Shown piece by piece: positions 12,661-23,956 of a DNA stretch of 64,000 nt. Each line of letters begins with the position of its first letter. The stretch's first letter is position 1. A program made the translations under genes and the position numbers. The stretch comes from Primulina eburnea (lineage: Eukaryota > Streptophyta > Magnoliopsida > Lamiales > Gesneriaceae). Below the pieces are notes generated by a model. That model saw only the letters and a program-made list of their open reading frames with translations. It had not been told where the DNA came from and searched no databases. The DNA lies in NCBI RefSeq assembly GCF_022965805.1, contig NC_133110.1:32886790-32950789 (forward strand), given 5' to 3'.

Positions 12661-13496
12661 GACCGTGTTTTTGGCTGTTTGTGATTCGGTTAAGTTTAGA
12701 GGTCGTACGAGAATTTACGGTGCAATGTGCCAAAAGTGACTCTCGAAAGACGTTTCATGTTTTTGGCCTCCATTCACCAAAATTCGAAATACTGAAATTT
12801 TAGGAGCATTATTTCATCATTTTAAGAGTATTTTAATCATGACTAAATGATGGTTCGGTGTTGGTTCGGGTTGGCACGGAGTCATGATTAAATACTAAGT
12901 CATTGGGCGTAATTATCTCCTTTTTTTGAGTCAATTACGAAGCTTGGTCAAGTTAAACCATTTGCATATTTTTCATGTTAGATTTAGGTCGCAGCGAGCC
13001 TGGGAACGATCCAACCCATGCGTTAAAATAATGCAGGATATTTAATTATGCCATTTAATTATAGTACATGCATAAAAATATAAAATATTCATTTTTGAGA
13101 TTTATGCGATATTGCTTGTGGCTACTTCACTACCATGGGATTATTACTTCACCCGGTGGTCACTTACCTGTTCAGTTCAGTTTAGTTCAGTTCCACCCAG
13201 TATACTGTGGCATTAGTCTGATCAGACGATTATTACATCACCTGGTGGTCACTTATCGGTTCAGTTCAGTTCAGTTCAGTTCAGGGGGCCACTTGCGTAG
13301 AACAAAATCTCAACTGAAAATCATTACATGCTATTTTATGACAGGGCTCTGCGGAGCAAACATTTCACTTACGACTTTCAGTTCAGTTATGCACGTATTA
13401 TAATTACTCATGACACGACATTTTCACGTACTCATGATATCATTACTTTACATGTGATTTTATTATAAATACTTGTTATTTACGATGTATGCATGC

Positions 13497-13512
13497 TGAG
13501 TCTTTAGACTCA
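13497..13512 (+). promoter_or_regulatory. LTR stem-loop TGAGTC-TTTA-GACTCA
   Basis: A perfect 6-bp stem with a 4-base loop lies 329 bp from the LTR 3' end. A purine-rich stretch follows about 20-60 bases later. Function unknown; its counterparts are listed separately. Confidence 0.7.
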
Positions 13513-13841
13513 CTAGACTTGATTGTTGTAGGTACTGATAAGGTCGGGACCGAGGGCGGAGACCAGTGAGCTAGCTTGGGTCGGCAATAGTGGAACCCGA
13601 GGACCTCATTTTCAGCATTTACTATTTTATGCTCAAACATTTTACCTTTGTTGGATTATTTTACATTTTTATTTTGCAAACAAATATTTACTTCCGCTGT
13701 TATTTTTAATATTAAACTTTATCTATCAGTTGAACTATGAATGAGACATTTTAATTATTTAATGAAGCATTTTAATTATTTAAAAAGAAAATTTTAATTT
13801 TTTTTGCAAATTTTCAAACACGAATTTAGAGGCGTGCAACA

Positions 13842-14510
13842 GTCTTTGTGTCCTTGAAACGAGTTGACATGATCCGTACTCAAAATGAAAAGTATTAATT
13901 CTGATATAAAAAGTAATACTTTTCACTCAAACTAACATGTATAACATGTTCAAACTTTGAGCCAAAATTATTTTGTTCGATAGTTCGTGAGCCGTTCGCA
14001 AATTTTAATATTTTATTAATATAATATAATTATTTATTAAATAAATAAATTTGGAGCATTTCAAGTACTTATTTTTGAGTAATAATTCAAATAGTTCACG
14101 AATATCTTTGAATCTTTCGAGTCAAACTCGAGTTTGAGCTTTAATTCGAACCGAATTCGAGCCAAGAGTTTTAAAATTTTCAAACTTCAAAGCGAGCTTT
14201 AACTCGAATAAAACTAATTTTAACATTCAAATTTTAATCATATACGACTCGATTCGGTTGGTTTACACTCTTAGTTTCAACATCCACAATTGGGCCAGCT
14301 TCACAGTGCCAGAAATGCTTCCAATCAATGTGCTAGAAATGGGAACGAAAACCTGAATCCGATCGGAAAAACCCAAACCTGGTCGGGTACCCGAGTAGTC
14401 GGTTGTTTTGATGTTTGTTTTATTTATGAATTTCTCTTTTTGTTAAGTCGGCTTTTAATATATTTGTTTCACAAAATATATTTAGAAACTTTTCAAGTTC
14501 GCAATCTTGA
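13842..14510. other. Non-coding DNA with TCGAG/TTCGAA-rich stretch
   Basis: No gene is seen. Positions 14090-14250 are rich in short TCGAGTTTGAGC- and TTCGAACCGAATTCGAGCC-type words, typical of a dispersed plant repeat, but I could not define its ends. Confidence 0.35.
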
Positions 14511-15830
14511 TTTTGATGTTAACAAAACTTGTTATTTTGCTACTAATGATTTACCTTAGTTTGCAGAAGCTTGGATAAGTAACGACTTGTCTAAATCGCA
14601 AACTAAAGACCAAATTGATCGCACAAACTGATATGTCAAACGAGCAGTTCAGCTGATTGTCCAAATGATAGGTGGTTCAGCAGGAGAACCTCAGAAGCCT
14701 GGCCAGCCGAAAGAGTGTTCAACTGATGAAAAGTCCAGCTGACCAGTTCAACTGAACAAGAGTGAGATCAGTTCAACTGACGAGTCAAGTGATTTCACTA
14801 GCCCAACTAAAGATCAGTTCAGCTGAGTAGTTCAGAGCATCAGTTAGATTCTTTCTGTAGTAGATCAAGACAATCTCATTCAAGCGGATTCCAGCTATAC
14901 ACAAATATCCTCAGAACTCTCCATTGATACGACATGCTTCTTTTCCATTCATTCCCTTTCAGGATAATAATGAAAGTTGCATCAAAGCATTAAAGACAAA
15001 TGTTCCAAAAGGGCAGTCGAAAATTCGAGACACAAAGTCCAAGGAACGAATTCAAAACGCAACGGATACAATAATTGAGCCTCACTATACGATCTAGCTT
15101 GGCGCCTATAAATAGAAGATGAAGATCAGTGAAGACCAAGAGACACATATACACGAGAGAGTGTGATAAAAGAAAGAGGACGCTTATTTGCCTATCAGCT
15201 TTCAAAAAGCATTCAGCCTAGAGGGAATAATCAAGTATTATCAGCTATTAGAAGCTCACTTCCCTCAGTGTGTGAGAACACCTTTCGGGTGTATTCTTTG
15301 TTTAGTCCTCACAAACGAACACACACACCGCCACTCAAATATAGTATTGCACAAATACATTAAACTTGTGTATGTAGTCTTTGACACATAGACGTTAAAG
15401 AAGTGTTGGCTGGAAGGTGATGCCTTCAGTCTAGACTAGAAGTTCAGTTAGGCAGTGAGTAAGTTCTAAGTTGGGTGGATTTGTACATGTTGTTGTATTA
15501 ATAAAAGTCTTTTAGTGGATCTTACTTGAGGTGGTAGAAGGGGTGACGTATGAGCAATTGAAGTCTCCGAACATCCATAAACCTATCTTGTGTATTTAAC
15601 TGATTAACTGTTGTTTTCAAACTGTTGGGATCAGCAAAAGTATCTGTCAGTTCAGTTTTCACCATAACTGAACTGAGTATGCGAAAACTGATCTTTCTTA
15701 TTTCAGTTATTCAATTTACATAAGTTAAAACGCTTTCAAATATAACAACTTTTTTCATGAAGGATTATTTCGAGTATTTTCTACTTGGTCTTAAAACCAA
15801 ACTCGATTTAATTCATCGATATTAACATTC
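14511..15830 (+). mobile_element. Solo LTR, Sirevirus-like copia type
   Basis: It begins TGATTTTGATGTTAACAAAAC, a start typical of Sirevirus LTRs, and has a TATA box (CTATAAATAG at 15106-15115). It is rich in CAGTTCAACTGA words. The block CTCCGAACATCCATAAA near 15567 recurs at about 37902 in the LTR of the Sirevirus-like element. No PBS or gag follows, so I call a solo LTR. The right end (about 15830) is approximate, and no target duplication was confirmed. Confidence 0.55.
15106..15115 (+). promoter_or_regulatory. LTR TATA box
   Basis: CTATAAATAG lies in a GC-flanked context (GGCGC before it). The same box in the same setting occurs at 37532 in the related LTR, which supports it as a retrotransposon promoter element. 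Confidence 0.6.
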
Positions 15831-17430
15831 TTAGAGCACGAACTATTGCAGCTCATTGGAGAATATTATGTTTGTAGCATCTAAAGATGCCCAGAACACG
15901 ATCCTTTAATATCCAACGATAAAGTACAGAAAATTATCGTAAAAAACCAATGAACAATATGGTGAAGTAAATACAATAGAGCAAAACTTAAAATAAACCA
16001 AACCGAGGCCTGCATAGAGTACAATGTCCTTAAAACAGATTTTTCCCCTCCGGTATGTGCTTCGAGGATGAACTTGCACGTCTGTTTCCCAAGATACAAC
16101 AGAACAACCAGCTGCAACCTAGCATGACGCACTACAAAGGCGAGCTGAAAAATACATGAACTTTATCACGAGGTAGATCAGAGGAGCAGCAACCGAAACA
16201 AAGAAGAGAGTTGAACGAAAATATAGGAGAGTGAGTTATGTGTTCTTGAAGGACTTGAGGCTGCCTCTATATATAGGCACTCGGGTTCTATATGGACAGT
16301 CACTGAATGGCCATCCGAAAGGCCAAAGGTTGGTCAGCTAGAGCACCAACAGTAGGCCATCCGAAAGGCCAAAAGTCAGTCCAGCAGGAACATCAACAGA
16401 CAGACCATACGGAGAGTCAGTCATATGGAAGGTCATCCAAAAATTGAATTTTCAAAAATAAAAATATCAAAAGCCAGGTGAACTTTGGTGGGCAATTTTG
16501 CCTTGATCGGTCCGACATTCGACATACTCAGGTCGTTCTCGTACTCTTGCAGACAAGTCAAGTCATTTTTCAGTGAAAATCGGGCCCATAATTTGCACCG
16601 GAGTGCGCGAGAAAGAACCTTTTGACCAATCATTCTTACAACATGACAAAGTGTAACTCAATGTCAGCTCACTAATGCTATTATTATTATTATCCTATGT
16701 TGGATATTCTCGCTTACCATCTACTTTTCAAGGCCTTACTTGTCCAATATTCCATTCAAAATAAACAAGCCCAATAGGACCAACCTATGACAAAAAGGAT
16801 TTCGTCACTCTTTTTCACATACACCGACCGGGAGAAAATGTTACAATAGCAAGCCTCTCCCCGGCTGGAGAGCCTCCAGGACAAGGAGGCGGCGATCAAC
16901 GATCCACTCTCGAGATTCATATTGATCAATTGATCTCTGCGTCCTGCCTCAAATGCTCTAAGTCCAACAATCACCCACATAAATGGAAACTGAAAGATAT
17001 TCAACGATTTTCACGATAAAGTTCAACAACCGAATCTTGCGTAGGATAGGTAGGTATTACCGTTTGAACCTTCCCTTGTGAAAACATAATAATTCGTTGG
17101 TTGACAGTAGACCCAATGTCTTTGAACTGTACATTCGTTTGTGTAAATTAAAATATAATTCGCACATCACTTTTCTGATACTATTCATTTCTCATGATTG
17201 TGTTAGTTTTGACCATTAACCCATTCCTTGTTCTACAATAGGGTCTAGAATTGAGCTTTGCAATTCCTTTGAAGTAGCCCCACTTTTCTCTCACATATGT
17301 GATTCTATATTATTTCTCTTCATAATCATTAAAAGACGTATGTTTATCCTCTACATTCGCTATTTCATAATAGGAATGAGCTAGGTATAACCCCCACAGT
17401 GATCAACCAAATCAGTGCGTTTAGGTTGTC
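15831..17430 (-). mobile_element. Copia A: 3' untranslated/LTR region
   Basis: This lies directly beyond the C-terminal end of copia A pol on the minus strand, so it should hold its 3' UTR and 3' LTR. A TATA-like TATATATAG is present on the minus strand near 16265-16277. Two copies of GGCCATCCGAAAGGCCAAA sit near 16309-16330 and 16354-16372, each carrying a GGCC...GGCC inverted word. Exact LTR ends were not found, and no intact gene is present. Confidence 0.45.
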
Positions 17431-17682
17431 CCATTGAACCTAGTTCTTGGGATCTCCAGTCAGCATAGGTTGGGTTTTCCTTCGCACCAATTTATTCTAT
17501 AGGCTTGAGCCTTATTCCCTTTGACGATTTCGCAACTAACTCTCTATTTAATCCCTTGCTTAGCGGATCTACTATATTATCATTTGACTTTACATGGCCA
17601 CCAGAGATAACTTCGGTTGAGAGTAGTTGTCTAATGGTATTGTTTCTACAACGTATATGCTTAGACTTAGCATTATAAATAT
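17430..17682 (-). pseudogene. Copia A pol: RNase H C-terminus (fragment)
   Basis: The minus-strand reading contains SKHIRCRNNTIRQLLS and, after small gaps, DNIVDPLSKGLNREL, matching the end of the copia RNase H domain. It continues directly from the fragment ending at 20094; the solo LTR at 17683-20093 separates two halves of one sentence (GRAQNN / IYNAKSKHIR). The frame is open locally, but the element is dead because of other lesions. Confidence 0.75.
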
Positions 17683-18049
17683 TGCCGAAACGTCCCTTAC
17701 TTTTAAATTAAAATTTAAATCAACACTAGGAATTTTTTTTATATTAATATTTTCTTCTACCCTCAAAATCATCCAACATAAAAACTACTATTTAAAAATC
17801 TTAAATGAATAAAATCCATAAATCGTCAACCACCAAAATCATACATCAACTTTAAAATAATCCAAAACTAGATTTCAAAATAAAACATAAAATTTCTAAA
17901 TAAATAATCCTCAAAATCTTTACGTAAAACTTTAAATACTAAGTAAGTGCGGAAAATAAAGTCCCTCGTGAGTGTACTGCCGGACTCGATCCATTCAATG
18001 GTCAGAGCCTCCCTCAAAATCATCATCACGTGAAACCATCCAAACCTAG

Positions 18050-18065
18050 TGAGTTTATCGACTCA
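18050..18065 (-). promoter_or_regulatory. LTR stem-loop TGAGT-CGATAA-ACTCA
   Basis: This is the minus-strand counterpart of the stem-loop at 13497. The 5-bp stem is flanked on the minus strand by CATGC before and CTAGG after, as in the copy at 13497. Confidence 0.65.
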
Positions 18066-18298
18066 GCATGTTCTAACCATATGTAGCAAATAATACATAT
18101 ACAGGCACATGTATTCAAATCATACTTTTATTTAAAATAAATTAGCATAAATTTGTAAACGTAAATAAAACATAAATAATTAAATCGTAAAGTTTTCCAT
18201 CATTGTATGTCATTTTTTGATGAAGTTTGATTCTTGAAAATGACTAGCTGTAATTATATCGTGTGGTTGACTGATCAGCCTTAGCTCACCAAGTACCT

Positions 18299-18320
18299 GG
18301 GGGCGGGGCGGGGCGGGGCG
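18299..18320 (+). repeat. (GGGGC)n tract, possible G-quadruplex
   Basis: Four G-runs of at least four bases are separated by single C residues, in a region that is otherwise not GC-rich. The pattern satisfies the usual G4 rule on the plus strand. Confidence 0.7.
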
Positions 18321-19920
18321 TCGACAACTCTCGTCACTGGACTGTGGCCAAAAAAATGGAAATATGATCGTCGGGCTCTCTCTAGGGCTTCTCCTGTAAA
18401 CATGTTCCTTCTGAATCCTTTTCGCTCACGATATCCTCAATCATATCCTTTATGTGTCACAGTCAATTAACATTCTTCAAAATATTTTTCCTTTCTTTTA
18501 TTTATAAAATGTCATTTTACTCCAAAATTCGTTAAATATCATTTTTTTCAGGAAAAATCGTACATCTTAAACACTGTCGGACCTCTCAAACTACCCATGA
18601 CGTAAAATGACCATTTTACCCTTGGACCTCGAATTTCCTAATTTTGAATTTTCTGGATTAATTCCTAACTTAATATTTTCTTCCTAAATTTTAATACCTA
18701 AACACCACCACTGTGAACCACGAACCAACCCCCGTGGACCACGGTTGAACCTTTTTCCTCAACCTAGCCCTATTCGAACCTTAGCCCTCAAATCAAGCCA
18801 CTCGGCCCTTCTTCCATCAAACCGCCCTTGACCAGAACCTAGTCACTCTGGCTCTGACCCTTAGCCGCCCTCGTAGGACTCCACTGGACCACACCTGACC
18901 AACATCGAGCCACGCGCAGCCACCCTAACAAGCTGCGCAATCGCCCCACTCTTCCTAGCCCTCGGTTCTTGTTCCTCTTCGAGCCACAGCCTCCCAATAC
19001 ATAGCCATCCCTGTACCATTCTCTTGGACCCCTCCTAAACCCAAATTGGCCCGCGCACCAACCCAGCCCCTTGCAACTCGTCGCATGCATGAAAATCCCC
19101 AAGGCTTGAGGTTCTCTTTTTCATTCTGCCTCTAAGTCCAGCCACCAAAGACCCCTCTAGCTCACTTGGTTGCAGCCAACACAGGACCCCGACCCAGCCC
19201 CGAACGGCCCTTGGTGTGTTTTCCCCTTGGCCTAACCACTTTGTCCCTTAAACCCCATGGGTAACCCTATAAACCCTATGTCGACTCTCCCTTAGCCTTG
19301 TATCTCTCCAACCCCATGTTTTCTCTTAAAAGACCTTTTTTTGTCCCTTAAACATTTTATATTGGCAACATACCCAATAGAATTCATAACACATTTATAT
19401 ACGCATAGAATCATCAAAACTTTGAAAATAATCATCAAAACATTACATATTTTGGACTCAAATGTTTTTCATGCTAGAAAAAATAAATCATGTATAATAT
19501 GATTTTAATGGTGCATAAATAAAGTTTAGAAGCGTGACTTTGCGTTAAAAACGCTCGAATATTCCATCGTTGGCATGGATTACGAAGAAGAACGAACGGA
19601 CGACAACAACGTTGAAATTTGTTCTCAAATTTTTGAATTTCTCTAGTGTGTGTGGTGTGTGTTTTTTCGGCTGCTAGGATTCTAAGAACACTAGTATTTG
19701 GTTTTATAATTTTTGAAAATAATGGTTAAAAGTTTAGGGTTTGGAAATAATTAAGCCCAATAATTACAGATAATTTAGGAAAAATTGCGCCTTTCTTTTT
19801 GTAACAATCATGGGCCAACACTTTAAAAATCTAGGTATTTAAGCCTGGAGGTCCTGGGTTTAAGTGTTGTAGGAGGCGAAAGATACTACTTTTCAGGGGT
19901 GGGATATTCTGTGAGTGACG

Positions 19921-20030
19921 GTGCATAAGCATAGGCTATGACTCATGCTGGATCATCCTAACGATTCATGACAGTAGTGGTGCATGGGTATGGGCTGAGG
20001 CTCATGTTGGTTCAGCCTAATGGCCCATGA
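19921..20030 (-). repeat. Diverged ~59-bp tandem duplication in LTR
   Basis: Two units starting GTGCATAAGCATAGGCT and GTGCATGGGTATGGGCT run in parallel to a shared ...TCATGA end. They lie close to the LTR boundary at 20093. Confidence 0.6.
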
Positions 20031-20093
20031 TCGTTACAATTTTTTTTTCTAGAATTTATTTAAATTTTAAAGTTAAAAGTAAGGGATGTTTCA

Positions 20094-20905
20094 ATTATTT
20101 TGTGCTCTTCCAATAGCAGATTGGCTGTCACAATATATGCATATAGCCGGCACAGGTTTTACCCATCCTGGAACATCTTCTAAGAACTGATCCAGTCATT
20201 CAGCCTCTTCAGCACACTTGTCAAAAGCTATAAACTCATATTCCATCATAGATCTGGCTACTACAGTCTGTTTAGAATATTTCCATGCAATTGTTGCACC
20301 TCCTAAAGTGAATACAAATCAACTTGTAAAATTTGAATCTTTCATATTAGATATCAGTTTGCTTCACTGTATCCTTCAATAACAACATGATATCATGTAT
20401 AGTTTAGTCCATGATCACGAGTGTACCTTAAGTATATTAGCAATTTAATATTTGTTTTCCATTGTTCAACTCCTGGATTACTCGTGAATCTACTTAATTC
20501 GCTTACTGCATAGTCTATGTCTGGTCTTGTACAACTCATTAAGTACATCGTACTTCCAATGACTCGAGGGTATTCTAATTGAGACATACCTCACCTCGAT
20601 TCTTTGATAGATGTTGATTGGCATCTATCGGAGTTTTTTTATCCAATACTGAGTTATCCTTATTTTATTTCTCAAGTATTTGTCCACATAATGTGACTGA
20701 TTTAGAACTAGCCCTTCTGATGTTCTGTAAATTTTAATTCTGAGGATCACATTGTCTAAGCCAAAATCTTTCATATCGAATCTTTAGTTTAATAACTTAT
20801 TGGTGGATTTAATCATCTTATCATTATTACCAATGATAAGTATGTCATCTACGTAAAGACATAAAATGACATATCCATTTTCAGTGTTTGTTATGTATAC
20901 ACATC
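20094..20905 (-). pseudogene. Copia A pol: reverse transcriptase/RNase H fragment
   Basis: The minus-strand reading shows the catalytic YVDD box (codons at 20844-20855) in GYVILCLYVDDIL. Further on are a segment with [20 protein letters not shown] (20393-20587) and PAICIYCDSQSAIGRAQNN near 20130. These are the order and motifs of Ty1/copia RT and RNase H. Several frameshifts and stops break the frame, so it is a pseudogene. The upstream part of the RT is separated by the composite element at 20906-22635. Confidence 0.75.
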
Positions 20906-21087
20906 ATCATGCCCTGAGCCCGTGCCCCCAATTGCGTGACTGCACAATAGGCCTCTATAGCAACTACTTCGTATCCGTCTTTGCTTTACGAAAATGATTA
21001 ACCCAACTTGCTATAGAATTCCATTGTAACCCATTATAAACTCATTTTAAATCTTTAATTTTTAAGATGTGGGACAAGAGTATCACA
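20906..21087 (-). repeat. Short LTR-like repeat (~180 bp), TRIM-like
   Basis: On the minus strand it starts TGTGATACTCTTGTCCCACATC and runs to a degenerate GGGCATGATGA end. It is the inverted counterpart of the two units at 25619-25794 and 25796-25978. Its length suits a small non-autonomous LTR (TRIM-like). Confidence 0.6.
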
Positions 21088-21308
21088 ATCACCCATCCTT
21101 CAGAACTCGACGTCCTTGTCGCGGCCTGACCACTCGATCCACTAGCATCGAGAATCTAGATGTGGCTCCTACAGGTTCAAGAGGTGGCTCGCATCATGTA
21201 GCACTTTGCCCAGGTTCAAGAGGTGGCTCTCATGCACATATCACTTTGCCCCGCATAACATTTATTTCCCAGTGTTCCATGCCAGTAACCGGCTTTTATA
21301 CCATTCAA
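21088..21308 (-). mobile_element. 221-bp internal segment between PBS-like and PPT-like ends
   Basis: On the minus strand it opens with the primer-binding-like TGGTATAAAAGCCGG (a degenerate form of TGGTATCAGAGCC, complementary to initiator tRNA-Met). It ends with purine-rich GAAGGATGGGTGATT just before the short LTR. A near-identical segment lies on the plus strand at 25394-25618. Two AGGTTCAAGAGGTGGCTC repeats sit in the middle. Confidence 0.6.
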
Positions 21309-21636
21309 TGTCACGCCCCGAGGACGGGGTTGGTCGACACCGACGTTGCTCTCAAATTTCATTCGAAAACAACCAGTCTCAGAAGTACAAAAGTTCAGAA
21401 ACCAGTCTTTTTATTCATAATACTGAAAATTCCATTGTCTGATACAAACTCAAATAATTAATATTTTACATTGGAAATGTAAAAAAAAAACAGACATAAC
21501 AATGTTTTAACAGATATAGCGGAAAACATAATTTAGAACTGAAAAATAGCAGTCTTCTTCACCAGCCCTAGAACTGATTCTGCTCTTCTTCTTCTAATAT
21601 TTCTTCCTTGTTCTTATCTGAGATGAGTTTGGTGTG

Positions 21637-21658
21637 TGAGTGATATGGTTGTCACTCA
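21637..21658 (-). promoter_or_regulatory. LTR stem-loop TGAGTGA...TCACTCA
   Basis: A perfect 7-bp stem with an 8-base loop. On the minus strand it is preceded by CGCCCCCACTTAT, parallel to CGCCCCCACTTGC before the chromovirus stem-loops. Confidence 0.65.
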
Positions 21659-22307
21659 ATAAGTGGGGGCGGGAATAACTCCCAGTTTTCAAAACATTTT
21701 CAACAGAAACAATAATATAAATAATATACAGAAACTATTACTTTCAGAACAGGAATCTGTATTCTGGAATAATAGGTTTTAGAACAGAAATCATAACTTA
21801 AAATTTAGCAAGCAAGCACCGAGCACATTTGTGAATTTTATGGCTAAACTGATATCATTCCCCTATATGTTCTCTCCTCTAAGGGGTGAGGCCAGTAATC
21901 AGTCAGGAATGTTTCAGAATATATATTTCTACTATTAATTGACTAGGTTTCAATGATTACATATATTTTGCTTCAATCTGGTTTCGATTATATGATGTCT
22001 AATAACTCAAGAACACCATATATCAATCATATCTGATTTCTTCAATACATAAATTTCAAATCATAAATAAAATCAATAAAACTTACGTCCGTGTGAAGCC
22101 TTTGTCGATAGGAACACGGTACTGAACTCGGATTGAAAATCAGACAGTCGGATTATACACAAATCGAATTCTAAGATTCAATTGAGAACATTTCCATGGT
22201 TTCTCTCGTTTCTTCCTTTTTCCTCTTCAATTCTGAATGAAATGGATAGATTATATATTATCATGCATGGTAAGAAAACGTGGCACAAATCTTTGCACTG
22301 CACGTCT

Positions 22308-22518
22308 CGCGCATATGCGCGACCTTCCTCGGCGCATAACCATCACAGCAGCTCGCGCATATGCGCGCCCTCTCTTTGCGCATATGCGCGAGGTCCTCTG
22401 CCATACCCGCGCATATACGTGCTCTGACTCCGCGCATATGCATATTCTCTGCTTGTCTCGGCACTTAGCTTCTTCACATCTCGTGCATATGCATGCACTC
22501 TCTTCGCGCATATGCGTG
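22308..22518. repeat. Array of CGCGCATATGCGCG palindromes
   Basis: Three copies of the GCGCATATGCGC core are exact (near 22308, 22354 and 22378). Four further copies carry one or two changes (near 22408, 22431, 22482, 22505), and there is one half-site (GGCGCATAA at 22331). Spacing is irregular, about 23-50 bases. It lies about 120-330 bases from the 5' start of the minus-strand LTR. Overlapping cysteine- and arginine-rich frames are by-products of the repeat. Confidence 0.85.
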
Positions 22519-22635
22519 AGGCTCTCTGTCCATTCTCATGGTAAATCCAGTCGAGTCTCGGGTGGCCCTTTCATAATCACATCAATTTAAAATCAATAAT
22601 CGCAGATTAACAGAATATAAATCTCGGGCATTACA

Positions 22636-23956
22636 CGGCAATTAAAAGTATCATACGAATATAGATTATTCTTGTTACAGGAGAATTAATGTCAAAGTAA
22701 TCAAGTCATTAACGTTGATGATAACCATTGATTACCAATCTGGTTTTATACTTATCTAAGGTTCCATCTGATTTCGCTTTCCGTTTGAAATCCATTTACA
22801 GCCTAGTGGTTTGCTTCTCGGAGGAAGATCCACTAATTCTCATGTATGATTTTGTAAAATGGATTCTATTTCGTAATTGATAGCCTCTTTCCATTGAATC
22901 ACCTCAGTTGAATTTGTTGCTTCCTTAAAGTTTTGAGGTTCACTCTCCATCATGAAGGTGATAAAATCTGGACCAAAGAATTTCTCTGTCTTAGCTCTCT
23001 TACTTCGTCAAGATTCAACCTCATGGTCAACATCTTCATCTAGATTTTCTTGGAAACATATGTTCAAAGAACAAAGCATTTCTAGATTCCATTATCATAT
23101 TTTTGTTAATATCAGGCATTTGAGATTCATGTACAATAAAATATAAACACTACTATTTTTAGCATTTCCAATGAAAATGCAATCAACAGTTTTCGGTTAT
23201 ATCTTTACTTCTTTTGGAGTGGGTATTACTGTCTTGGCAAGACAACCCCACACTTGCATTTATTGGTAGGAAGAAGTACTTCCTTTCCATAATTCCTATG
23301 GACTTTTATCATACTTTTTTCGGAGCACCTTATTTAAAAAAATAATTTTCTGTTAGAACAGCTTCCCCCCACATGTTTTGTGGTGAATCAAAACTTAATA
23401 ACAATTCATTCATTATTTTTTTCAAGGTGTGATTCTTTTTCTGTGTAATGTCATTTTGCTGAAGAGATTAAAGTACAGTTCTTTCGTGTTTGATACTATG
23501 TTGAGCACAAAACTTAGAGAATGGTGATTCATATTCACCTCCACAATCACTTCTTAACACCTTAATTTTCTTGCTAATTTGGTTTTCAACTTCACTCTTG
23601 TAGTGGAAAAATTTCTCAATTGCTTCATATCTAGTTTTAAGAAGATAGACATAACAAAATTTTGTGTTATCGTCAACAAAAGTAATGAAATATTTATTTT
23701 CACCACGTTTTAAACACCTTTTAAATCACATATATATGTGAATTATATCAAATGGTTGATCATTTCTTTCAATTGTTCGGAAAGATGATCTTATTAGTTT
23801 TTCCTCCACACAAGTTTTACATTTGTGTTGTTTATCAATTTGGAATGCATGAATGCTTTTCATGTTAATTAGTCTACGGATTGTATCGTAATTAACGTGT
23901 CCAAGTCTACCATTACACAAACAAGAAGACTCGAGCAAATAAGCATAAATAAAAAC
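22636..23956 (-). pseudogene. Copia A pol: integrase and start of RT (decayed)
   Basis: Minus-strand fragments in order are: NGRLGHVNYDTIRRLINM with a CKTCVEEK zinc-binding half (23726-23938); YFITFVDDNTKFCYVYLL with an integrase Asp; VLRSDCGGEYESPF (second Asp); then a region with MWGEAVLTENYF. This is the Ty1/copia order of GAG-pre-integrase and integrase core. Multiple stops and frameshifts follow. The piece upstream of 23956 continues at 33125 beyond the inserted chromovirus. Confidence 0.75.

Larger units (their letters stand above)
10348..13841 (+). mobile_element. Solo LTR, about 3.5 kb, Tekay/gypsy-like group
   Basis: It starts TGTAGAACCCG and ends GGCGTGCAACA, giving TG...CA boundaries, with no coding interior. 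It carries the stem-loop TGAGTC-TTTA-GACTCA at 13497-13512, 329 bp before its end, as in the other LTRs of this group here. A purine-rich block follows, with a GAACCCGAGGACC sequence also seen at about 49030 and 54190. The flanks GGTCA and GTCTT do not form a clean target duplication, so the ends may have changed or the boundaries may be a few bases off. Confidence 0.65.
17683..20093 (-). mobile_element. Solo LTR, about 2.4 kb, inserted in copia A RNase H
   Basis: Plus-strand ends are TGCCGAAACGTCCCTTAC and GTAAGGGATGTTTCA, flanked by AATAT (17678-17682) and ATTAT (20094-20098), an imperfect 5-bp target duplication. The stem-loop of this LTR group is present on the minus strand (18050-18065), 367 bases from the minus-strand 3' end. 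This orients the LTR as minus. The two ends form an unusually long inverted repeat of about 30 bases. The central part holds degenerate TAGCCCT and CCACxxTGGACC-like words and no intact gene. Confidence 0.7.
21309..22635 (-). mobile_element. Long gypsy-type LTR with GCGCATATGCGC array
   Basis: On the minus strand it starts TGTAATGCCCGAGATT (22635) and ends CGGGGCGTGACA (21309), 1327 bp. Its start resembles the solo LTR at 41341 (TGTAATGCTCGG) and its end the chromovirus LTRs. The group stem-loop lies at 21637-21658, 328 bp from the 3' end. It is followed at once by a PBS-like site, so this is a 5' LTR joined to a short internal segment. The right flank is CGGCA; no matching left duplication was found. 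Confidence 0.65.

Noticed and set aside
22308..22518. CRISPR-like repeat array
   Set aside because: Repeats are short palindromes with irregular, non-unique spacing inside a plant LTR. There is no cas gene and the organism is a eukaryote.
22182..22590. Overlapping open frames with many Cys/Arg/Ala residues on both strands
   Set aside because: They are produced by the repeated CGCGCATATGCGCG palindrome, which lacks stops in several frames. No domain or start context is convincing.
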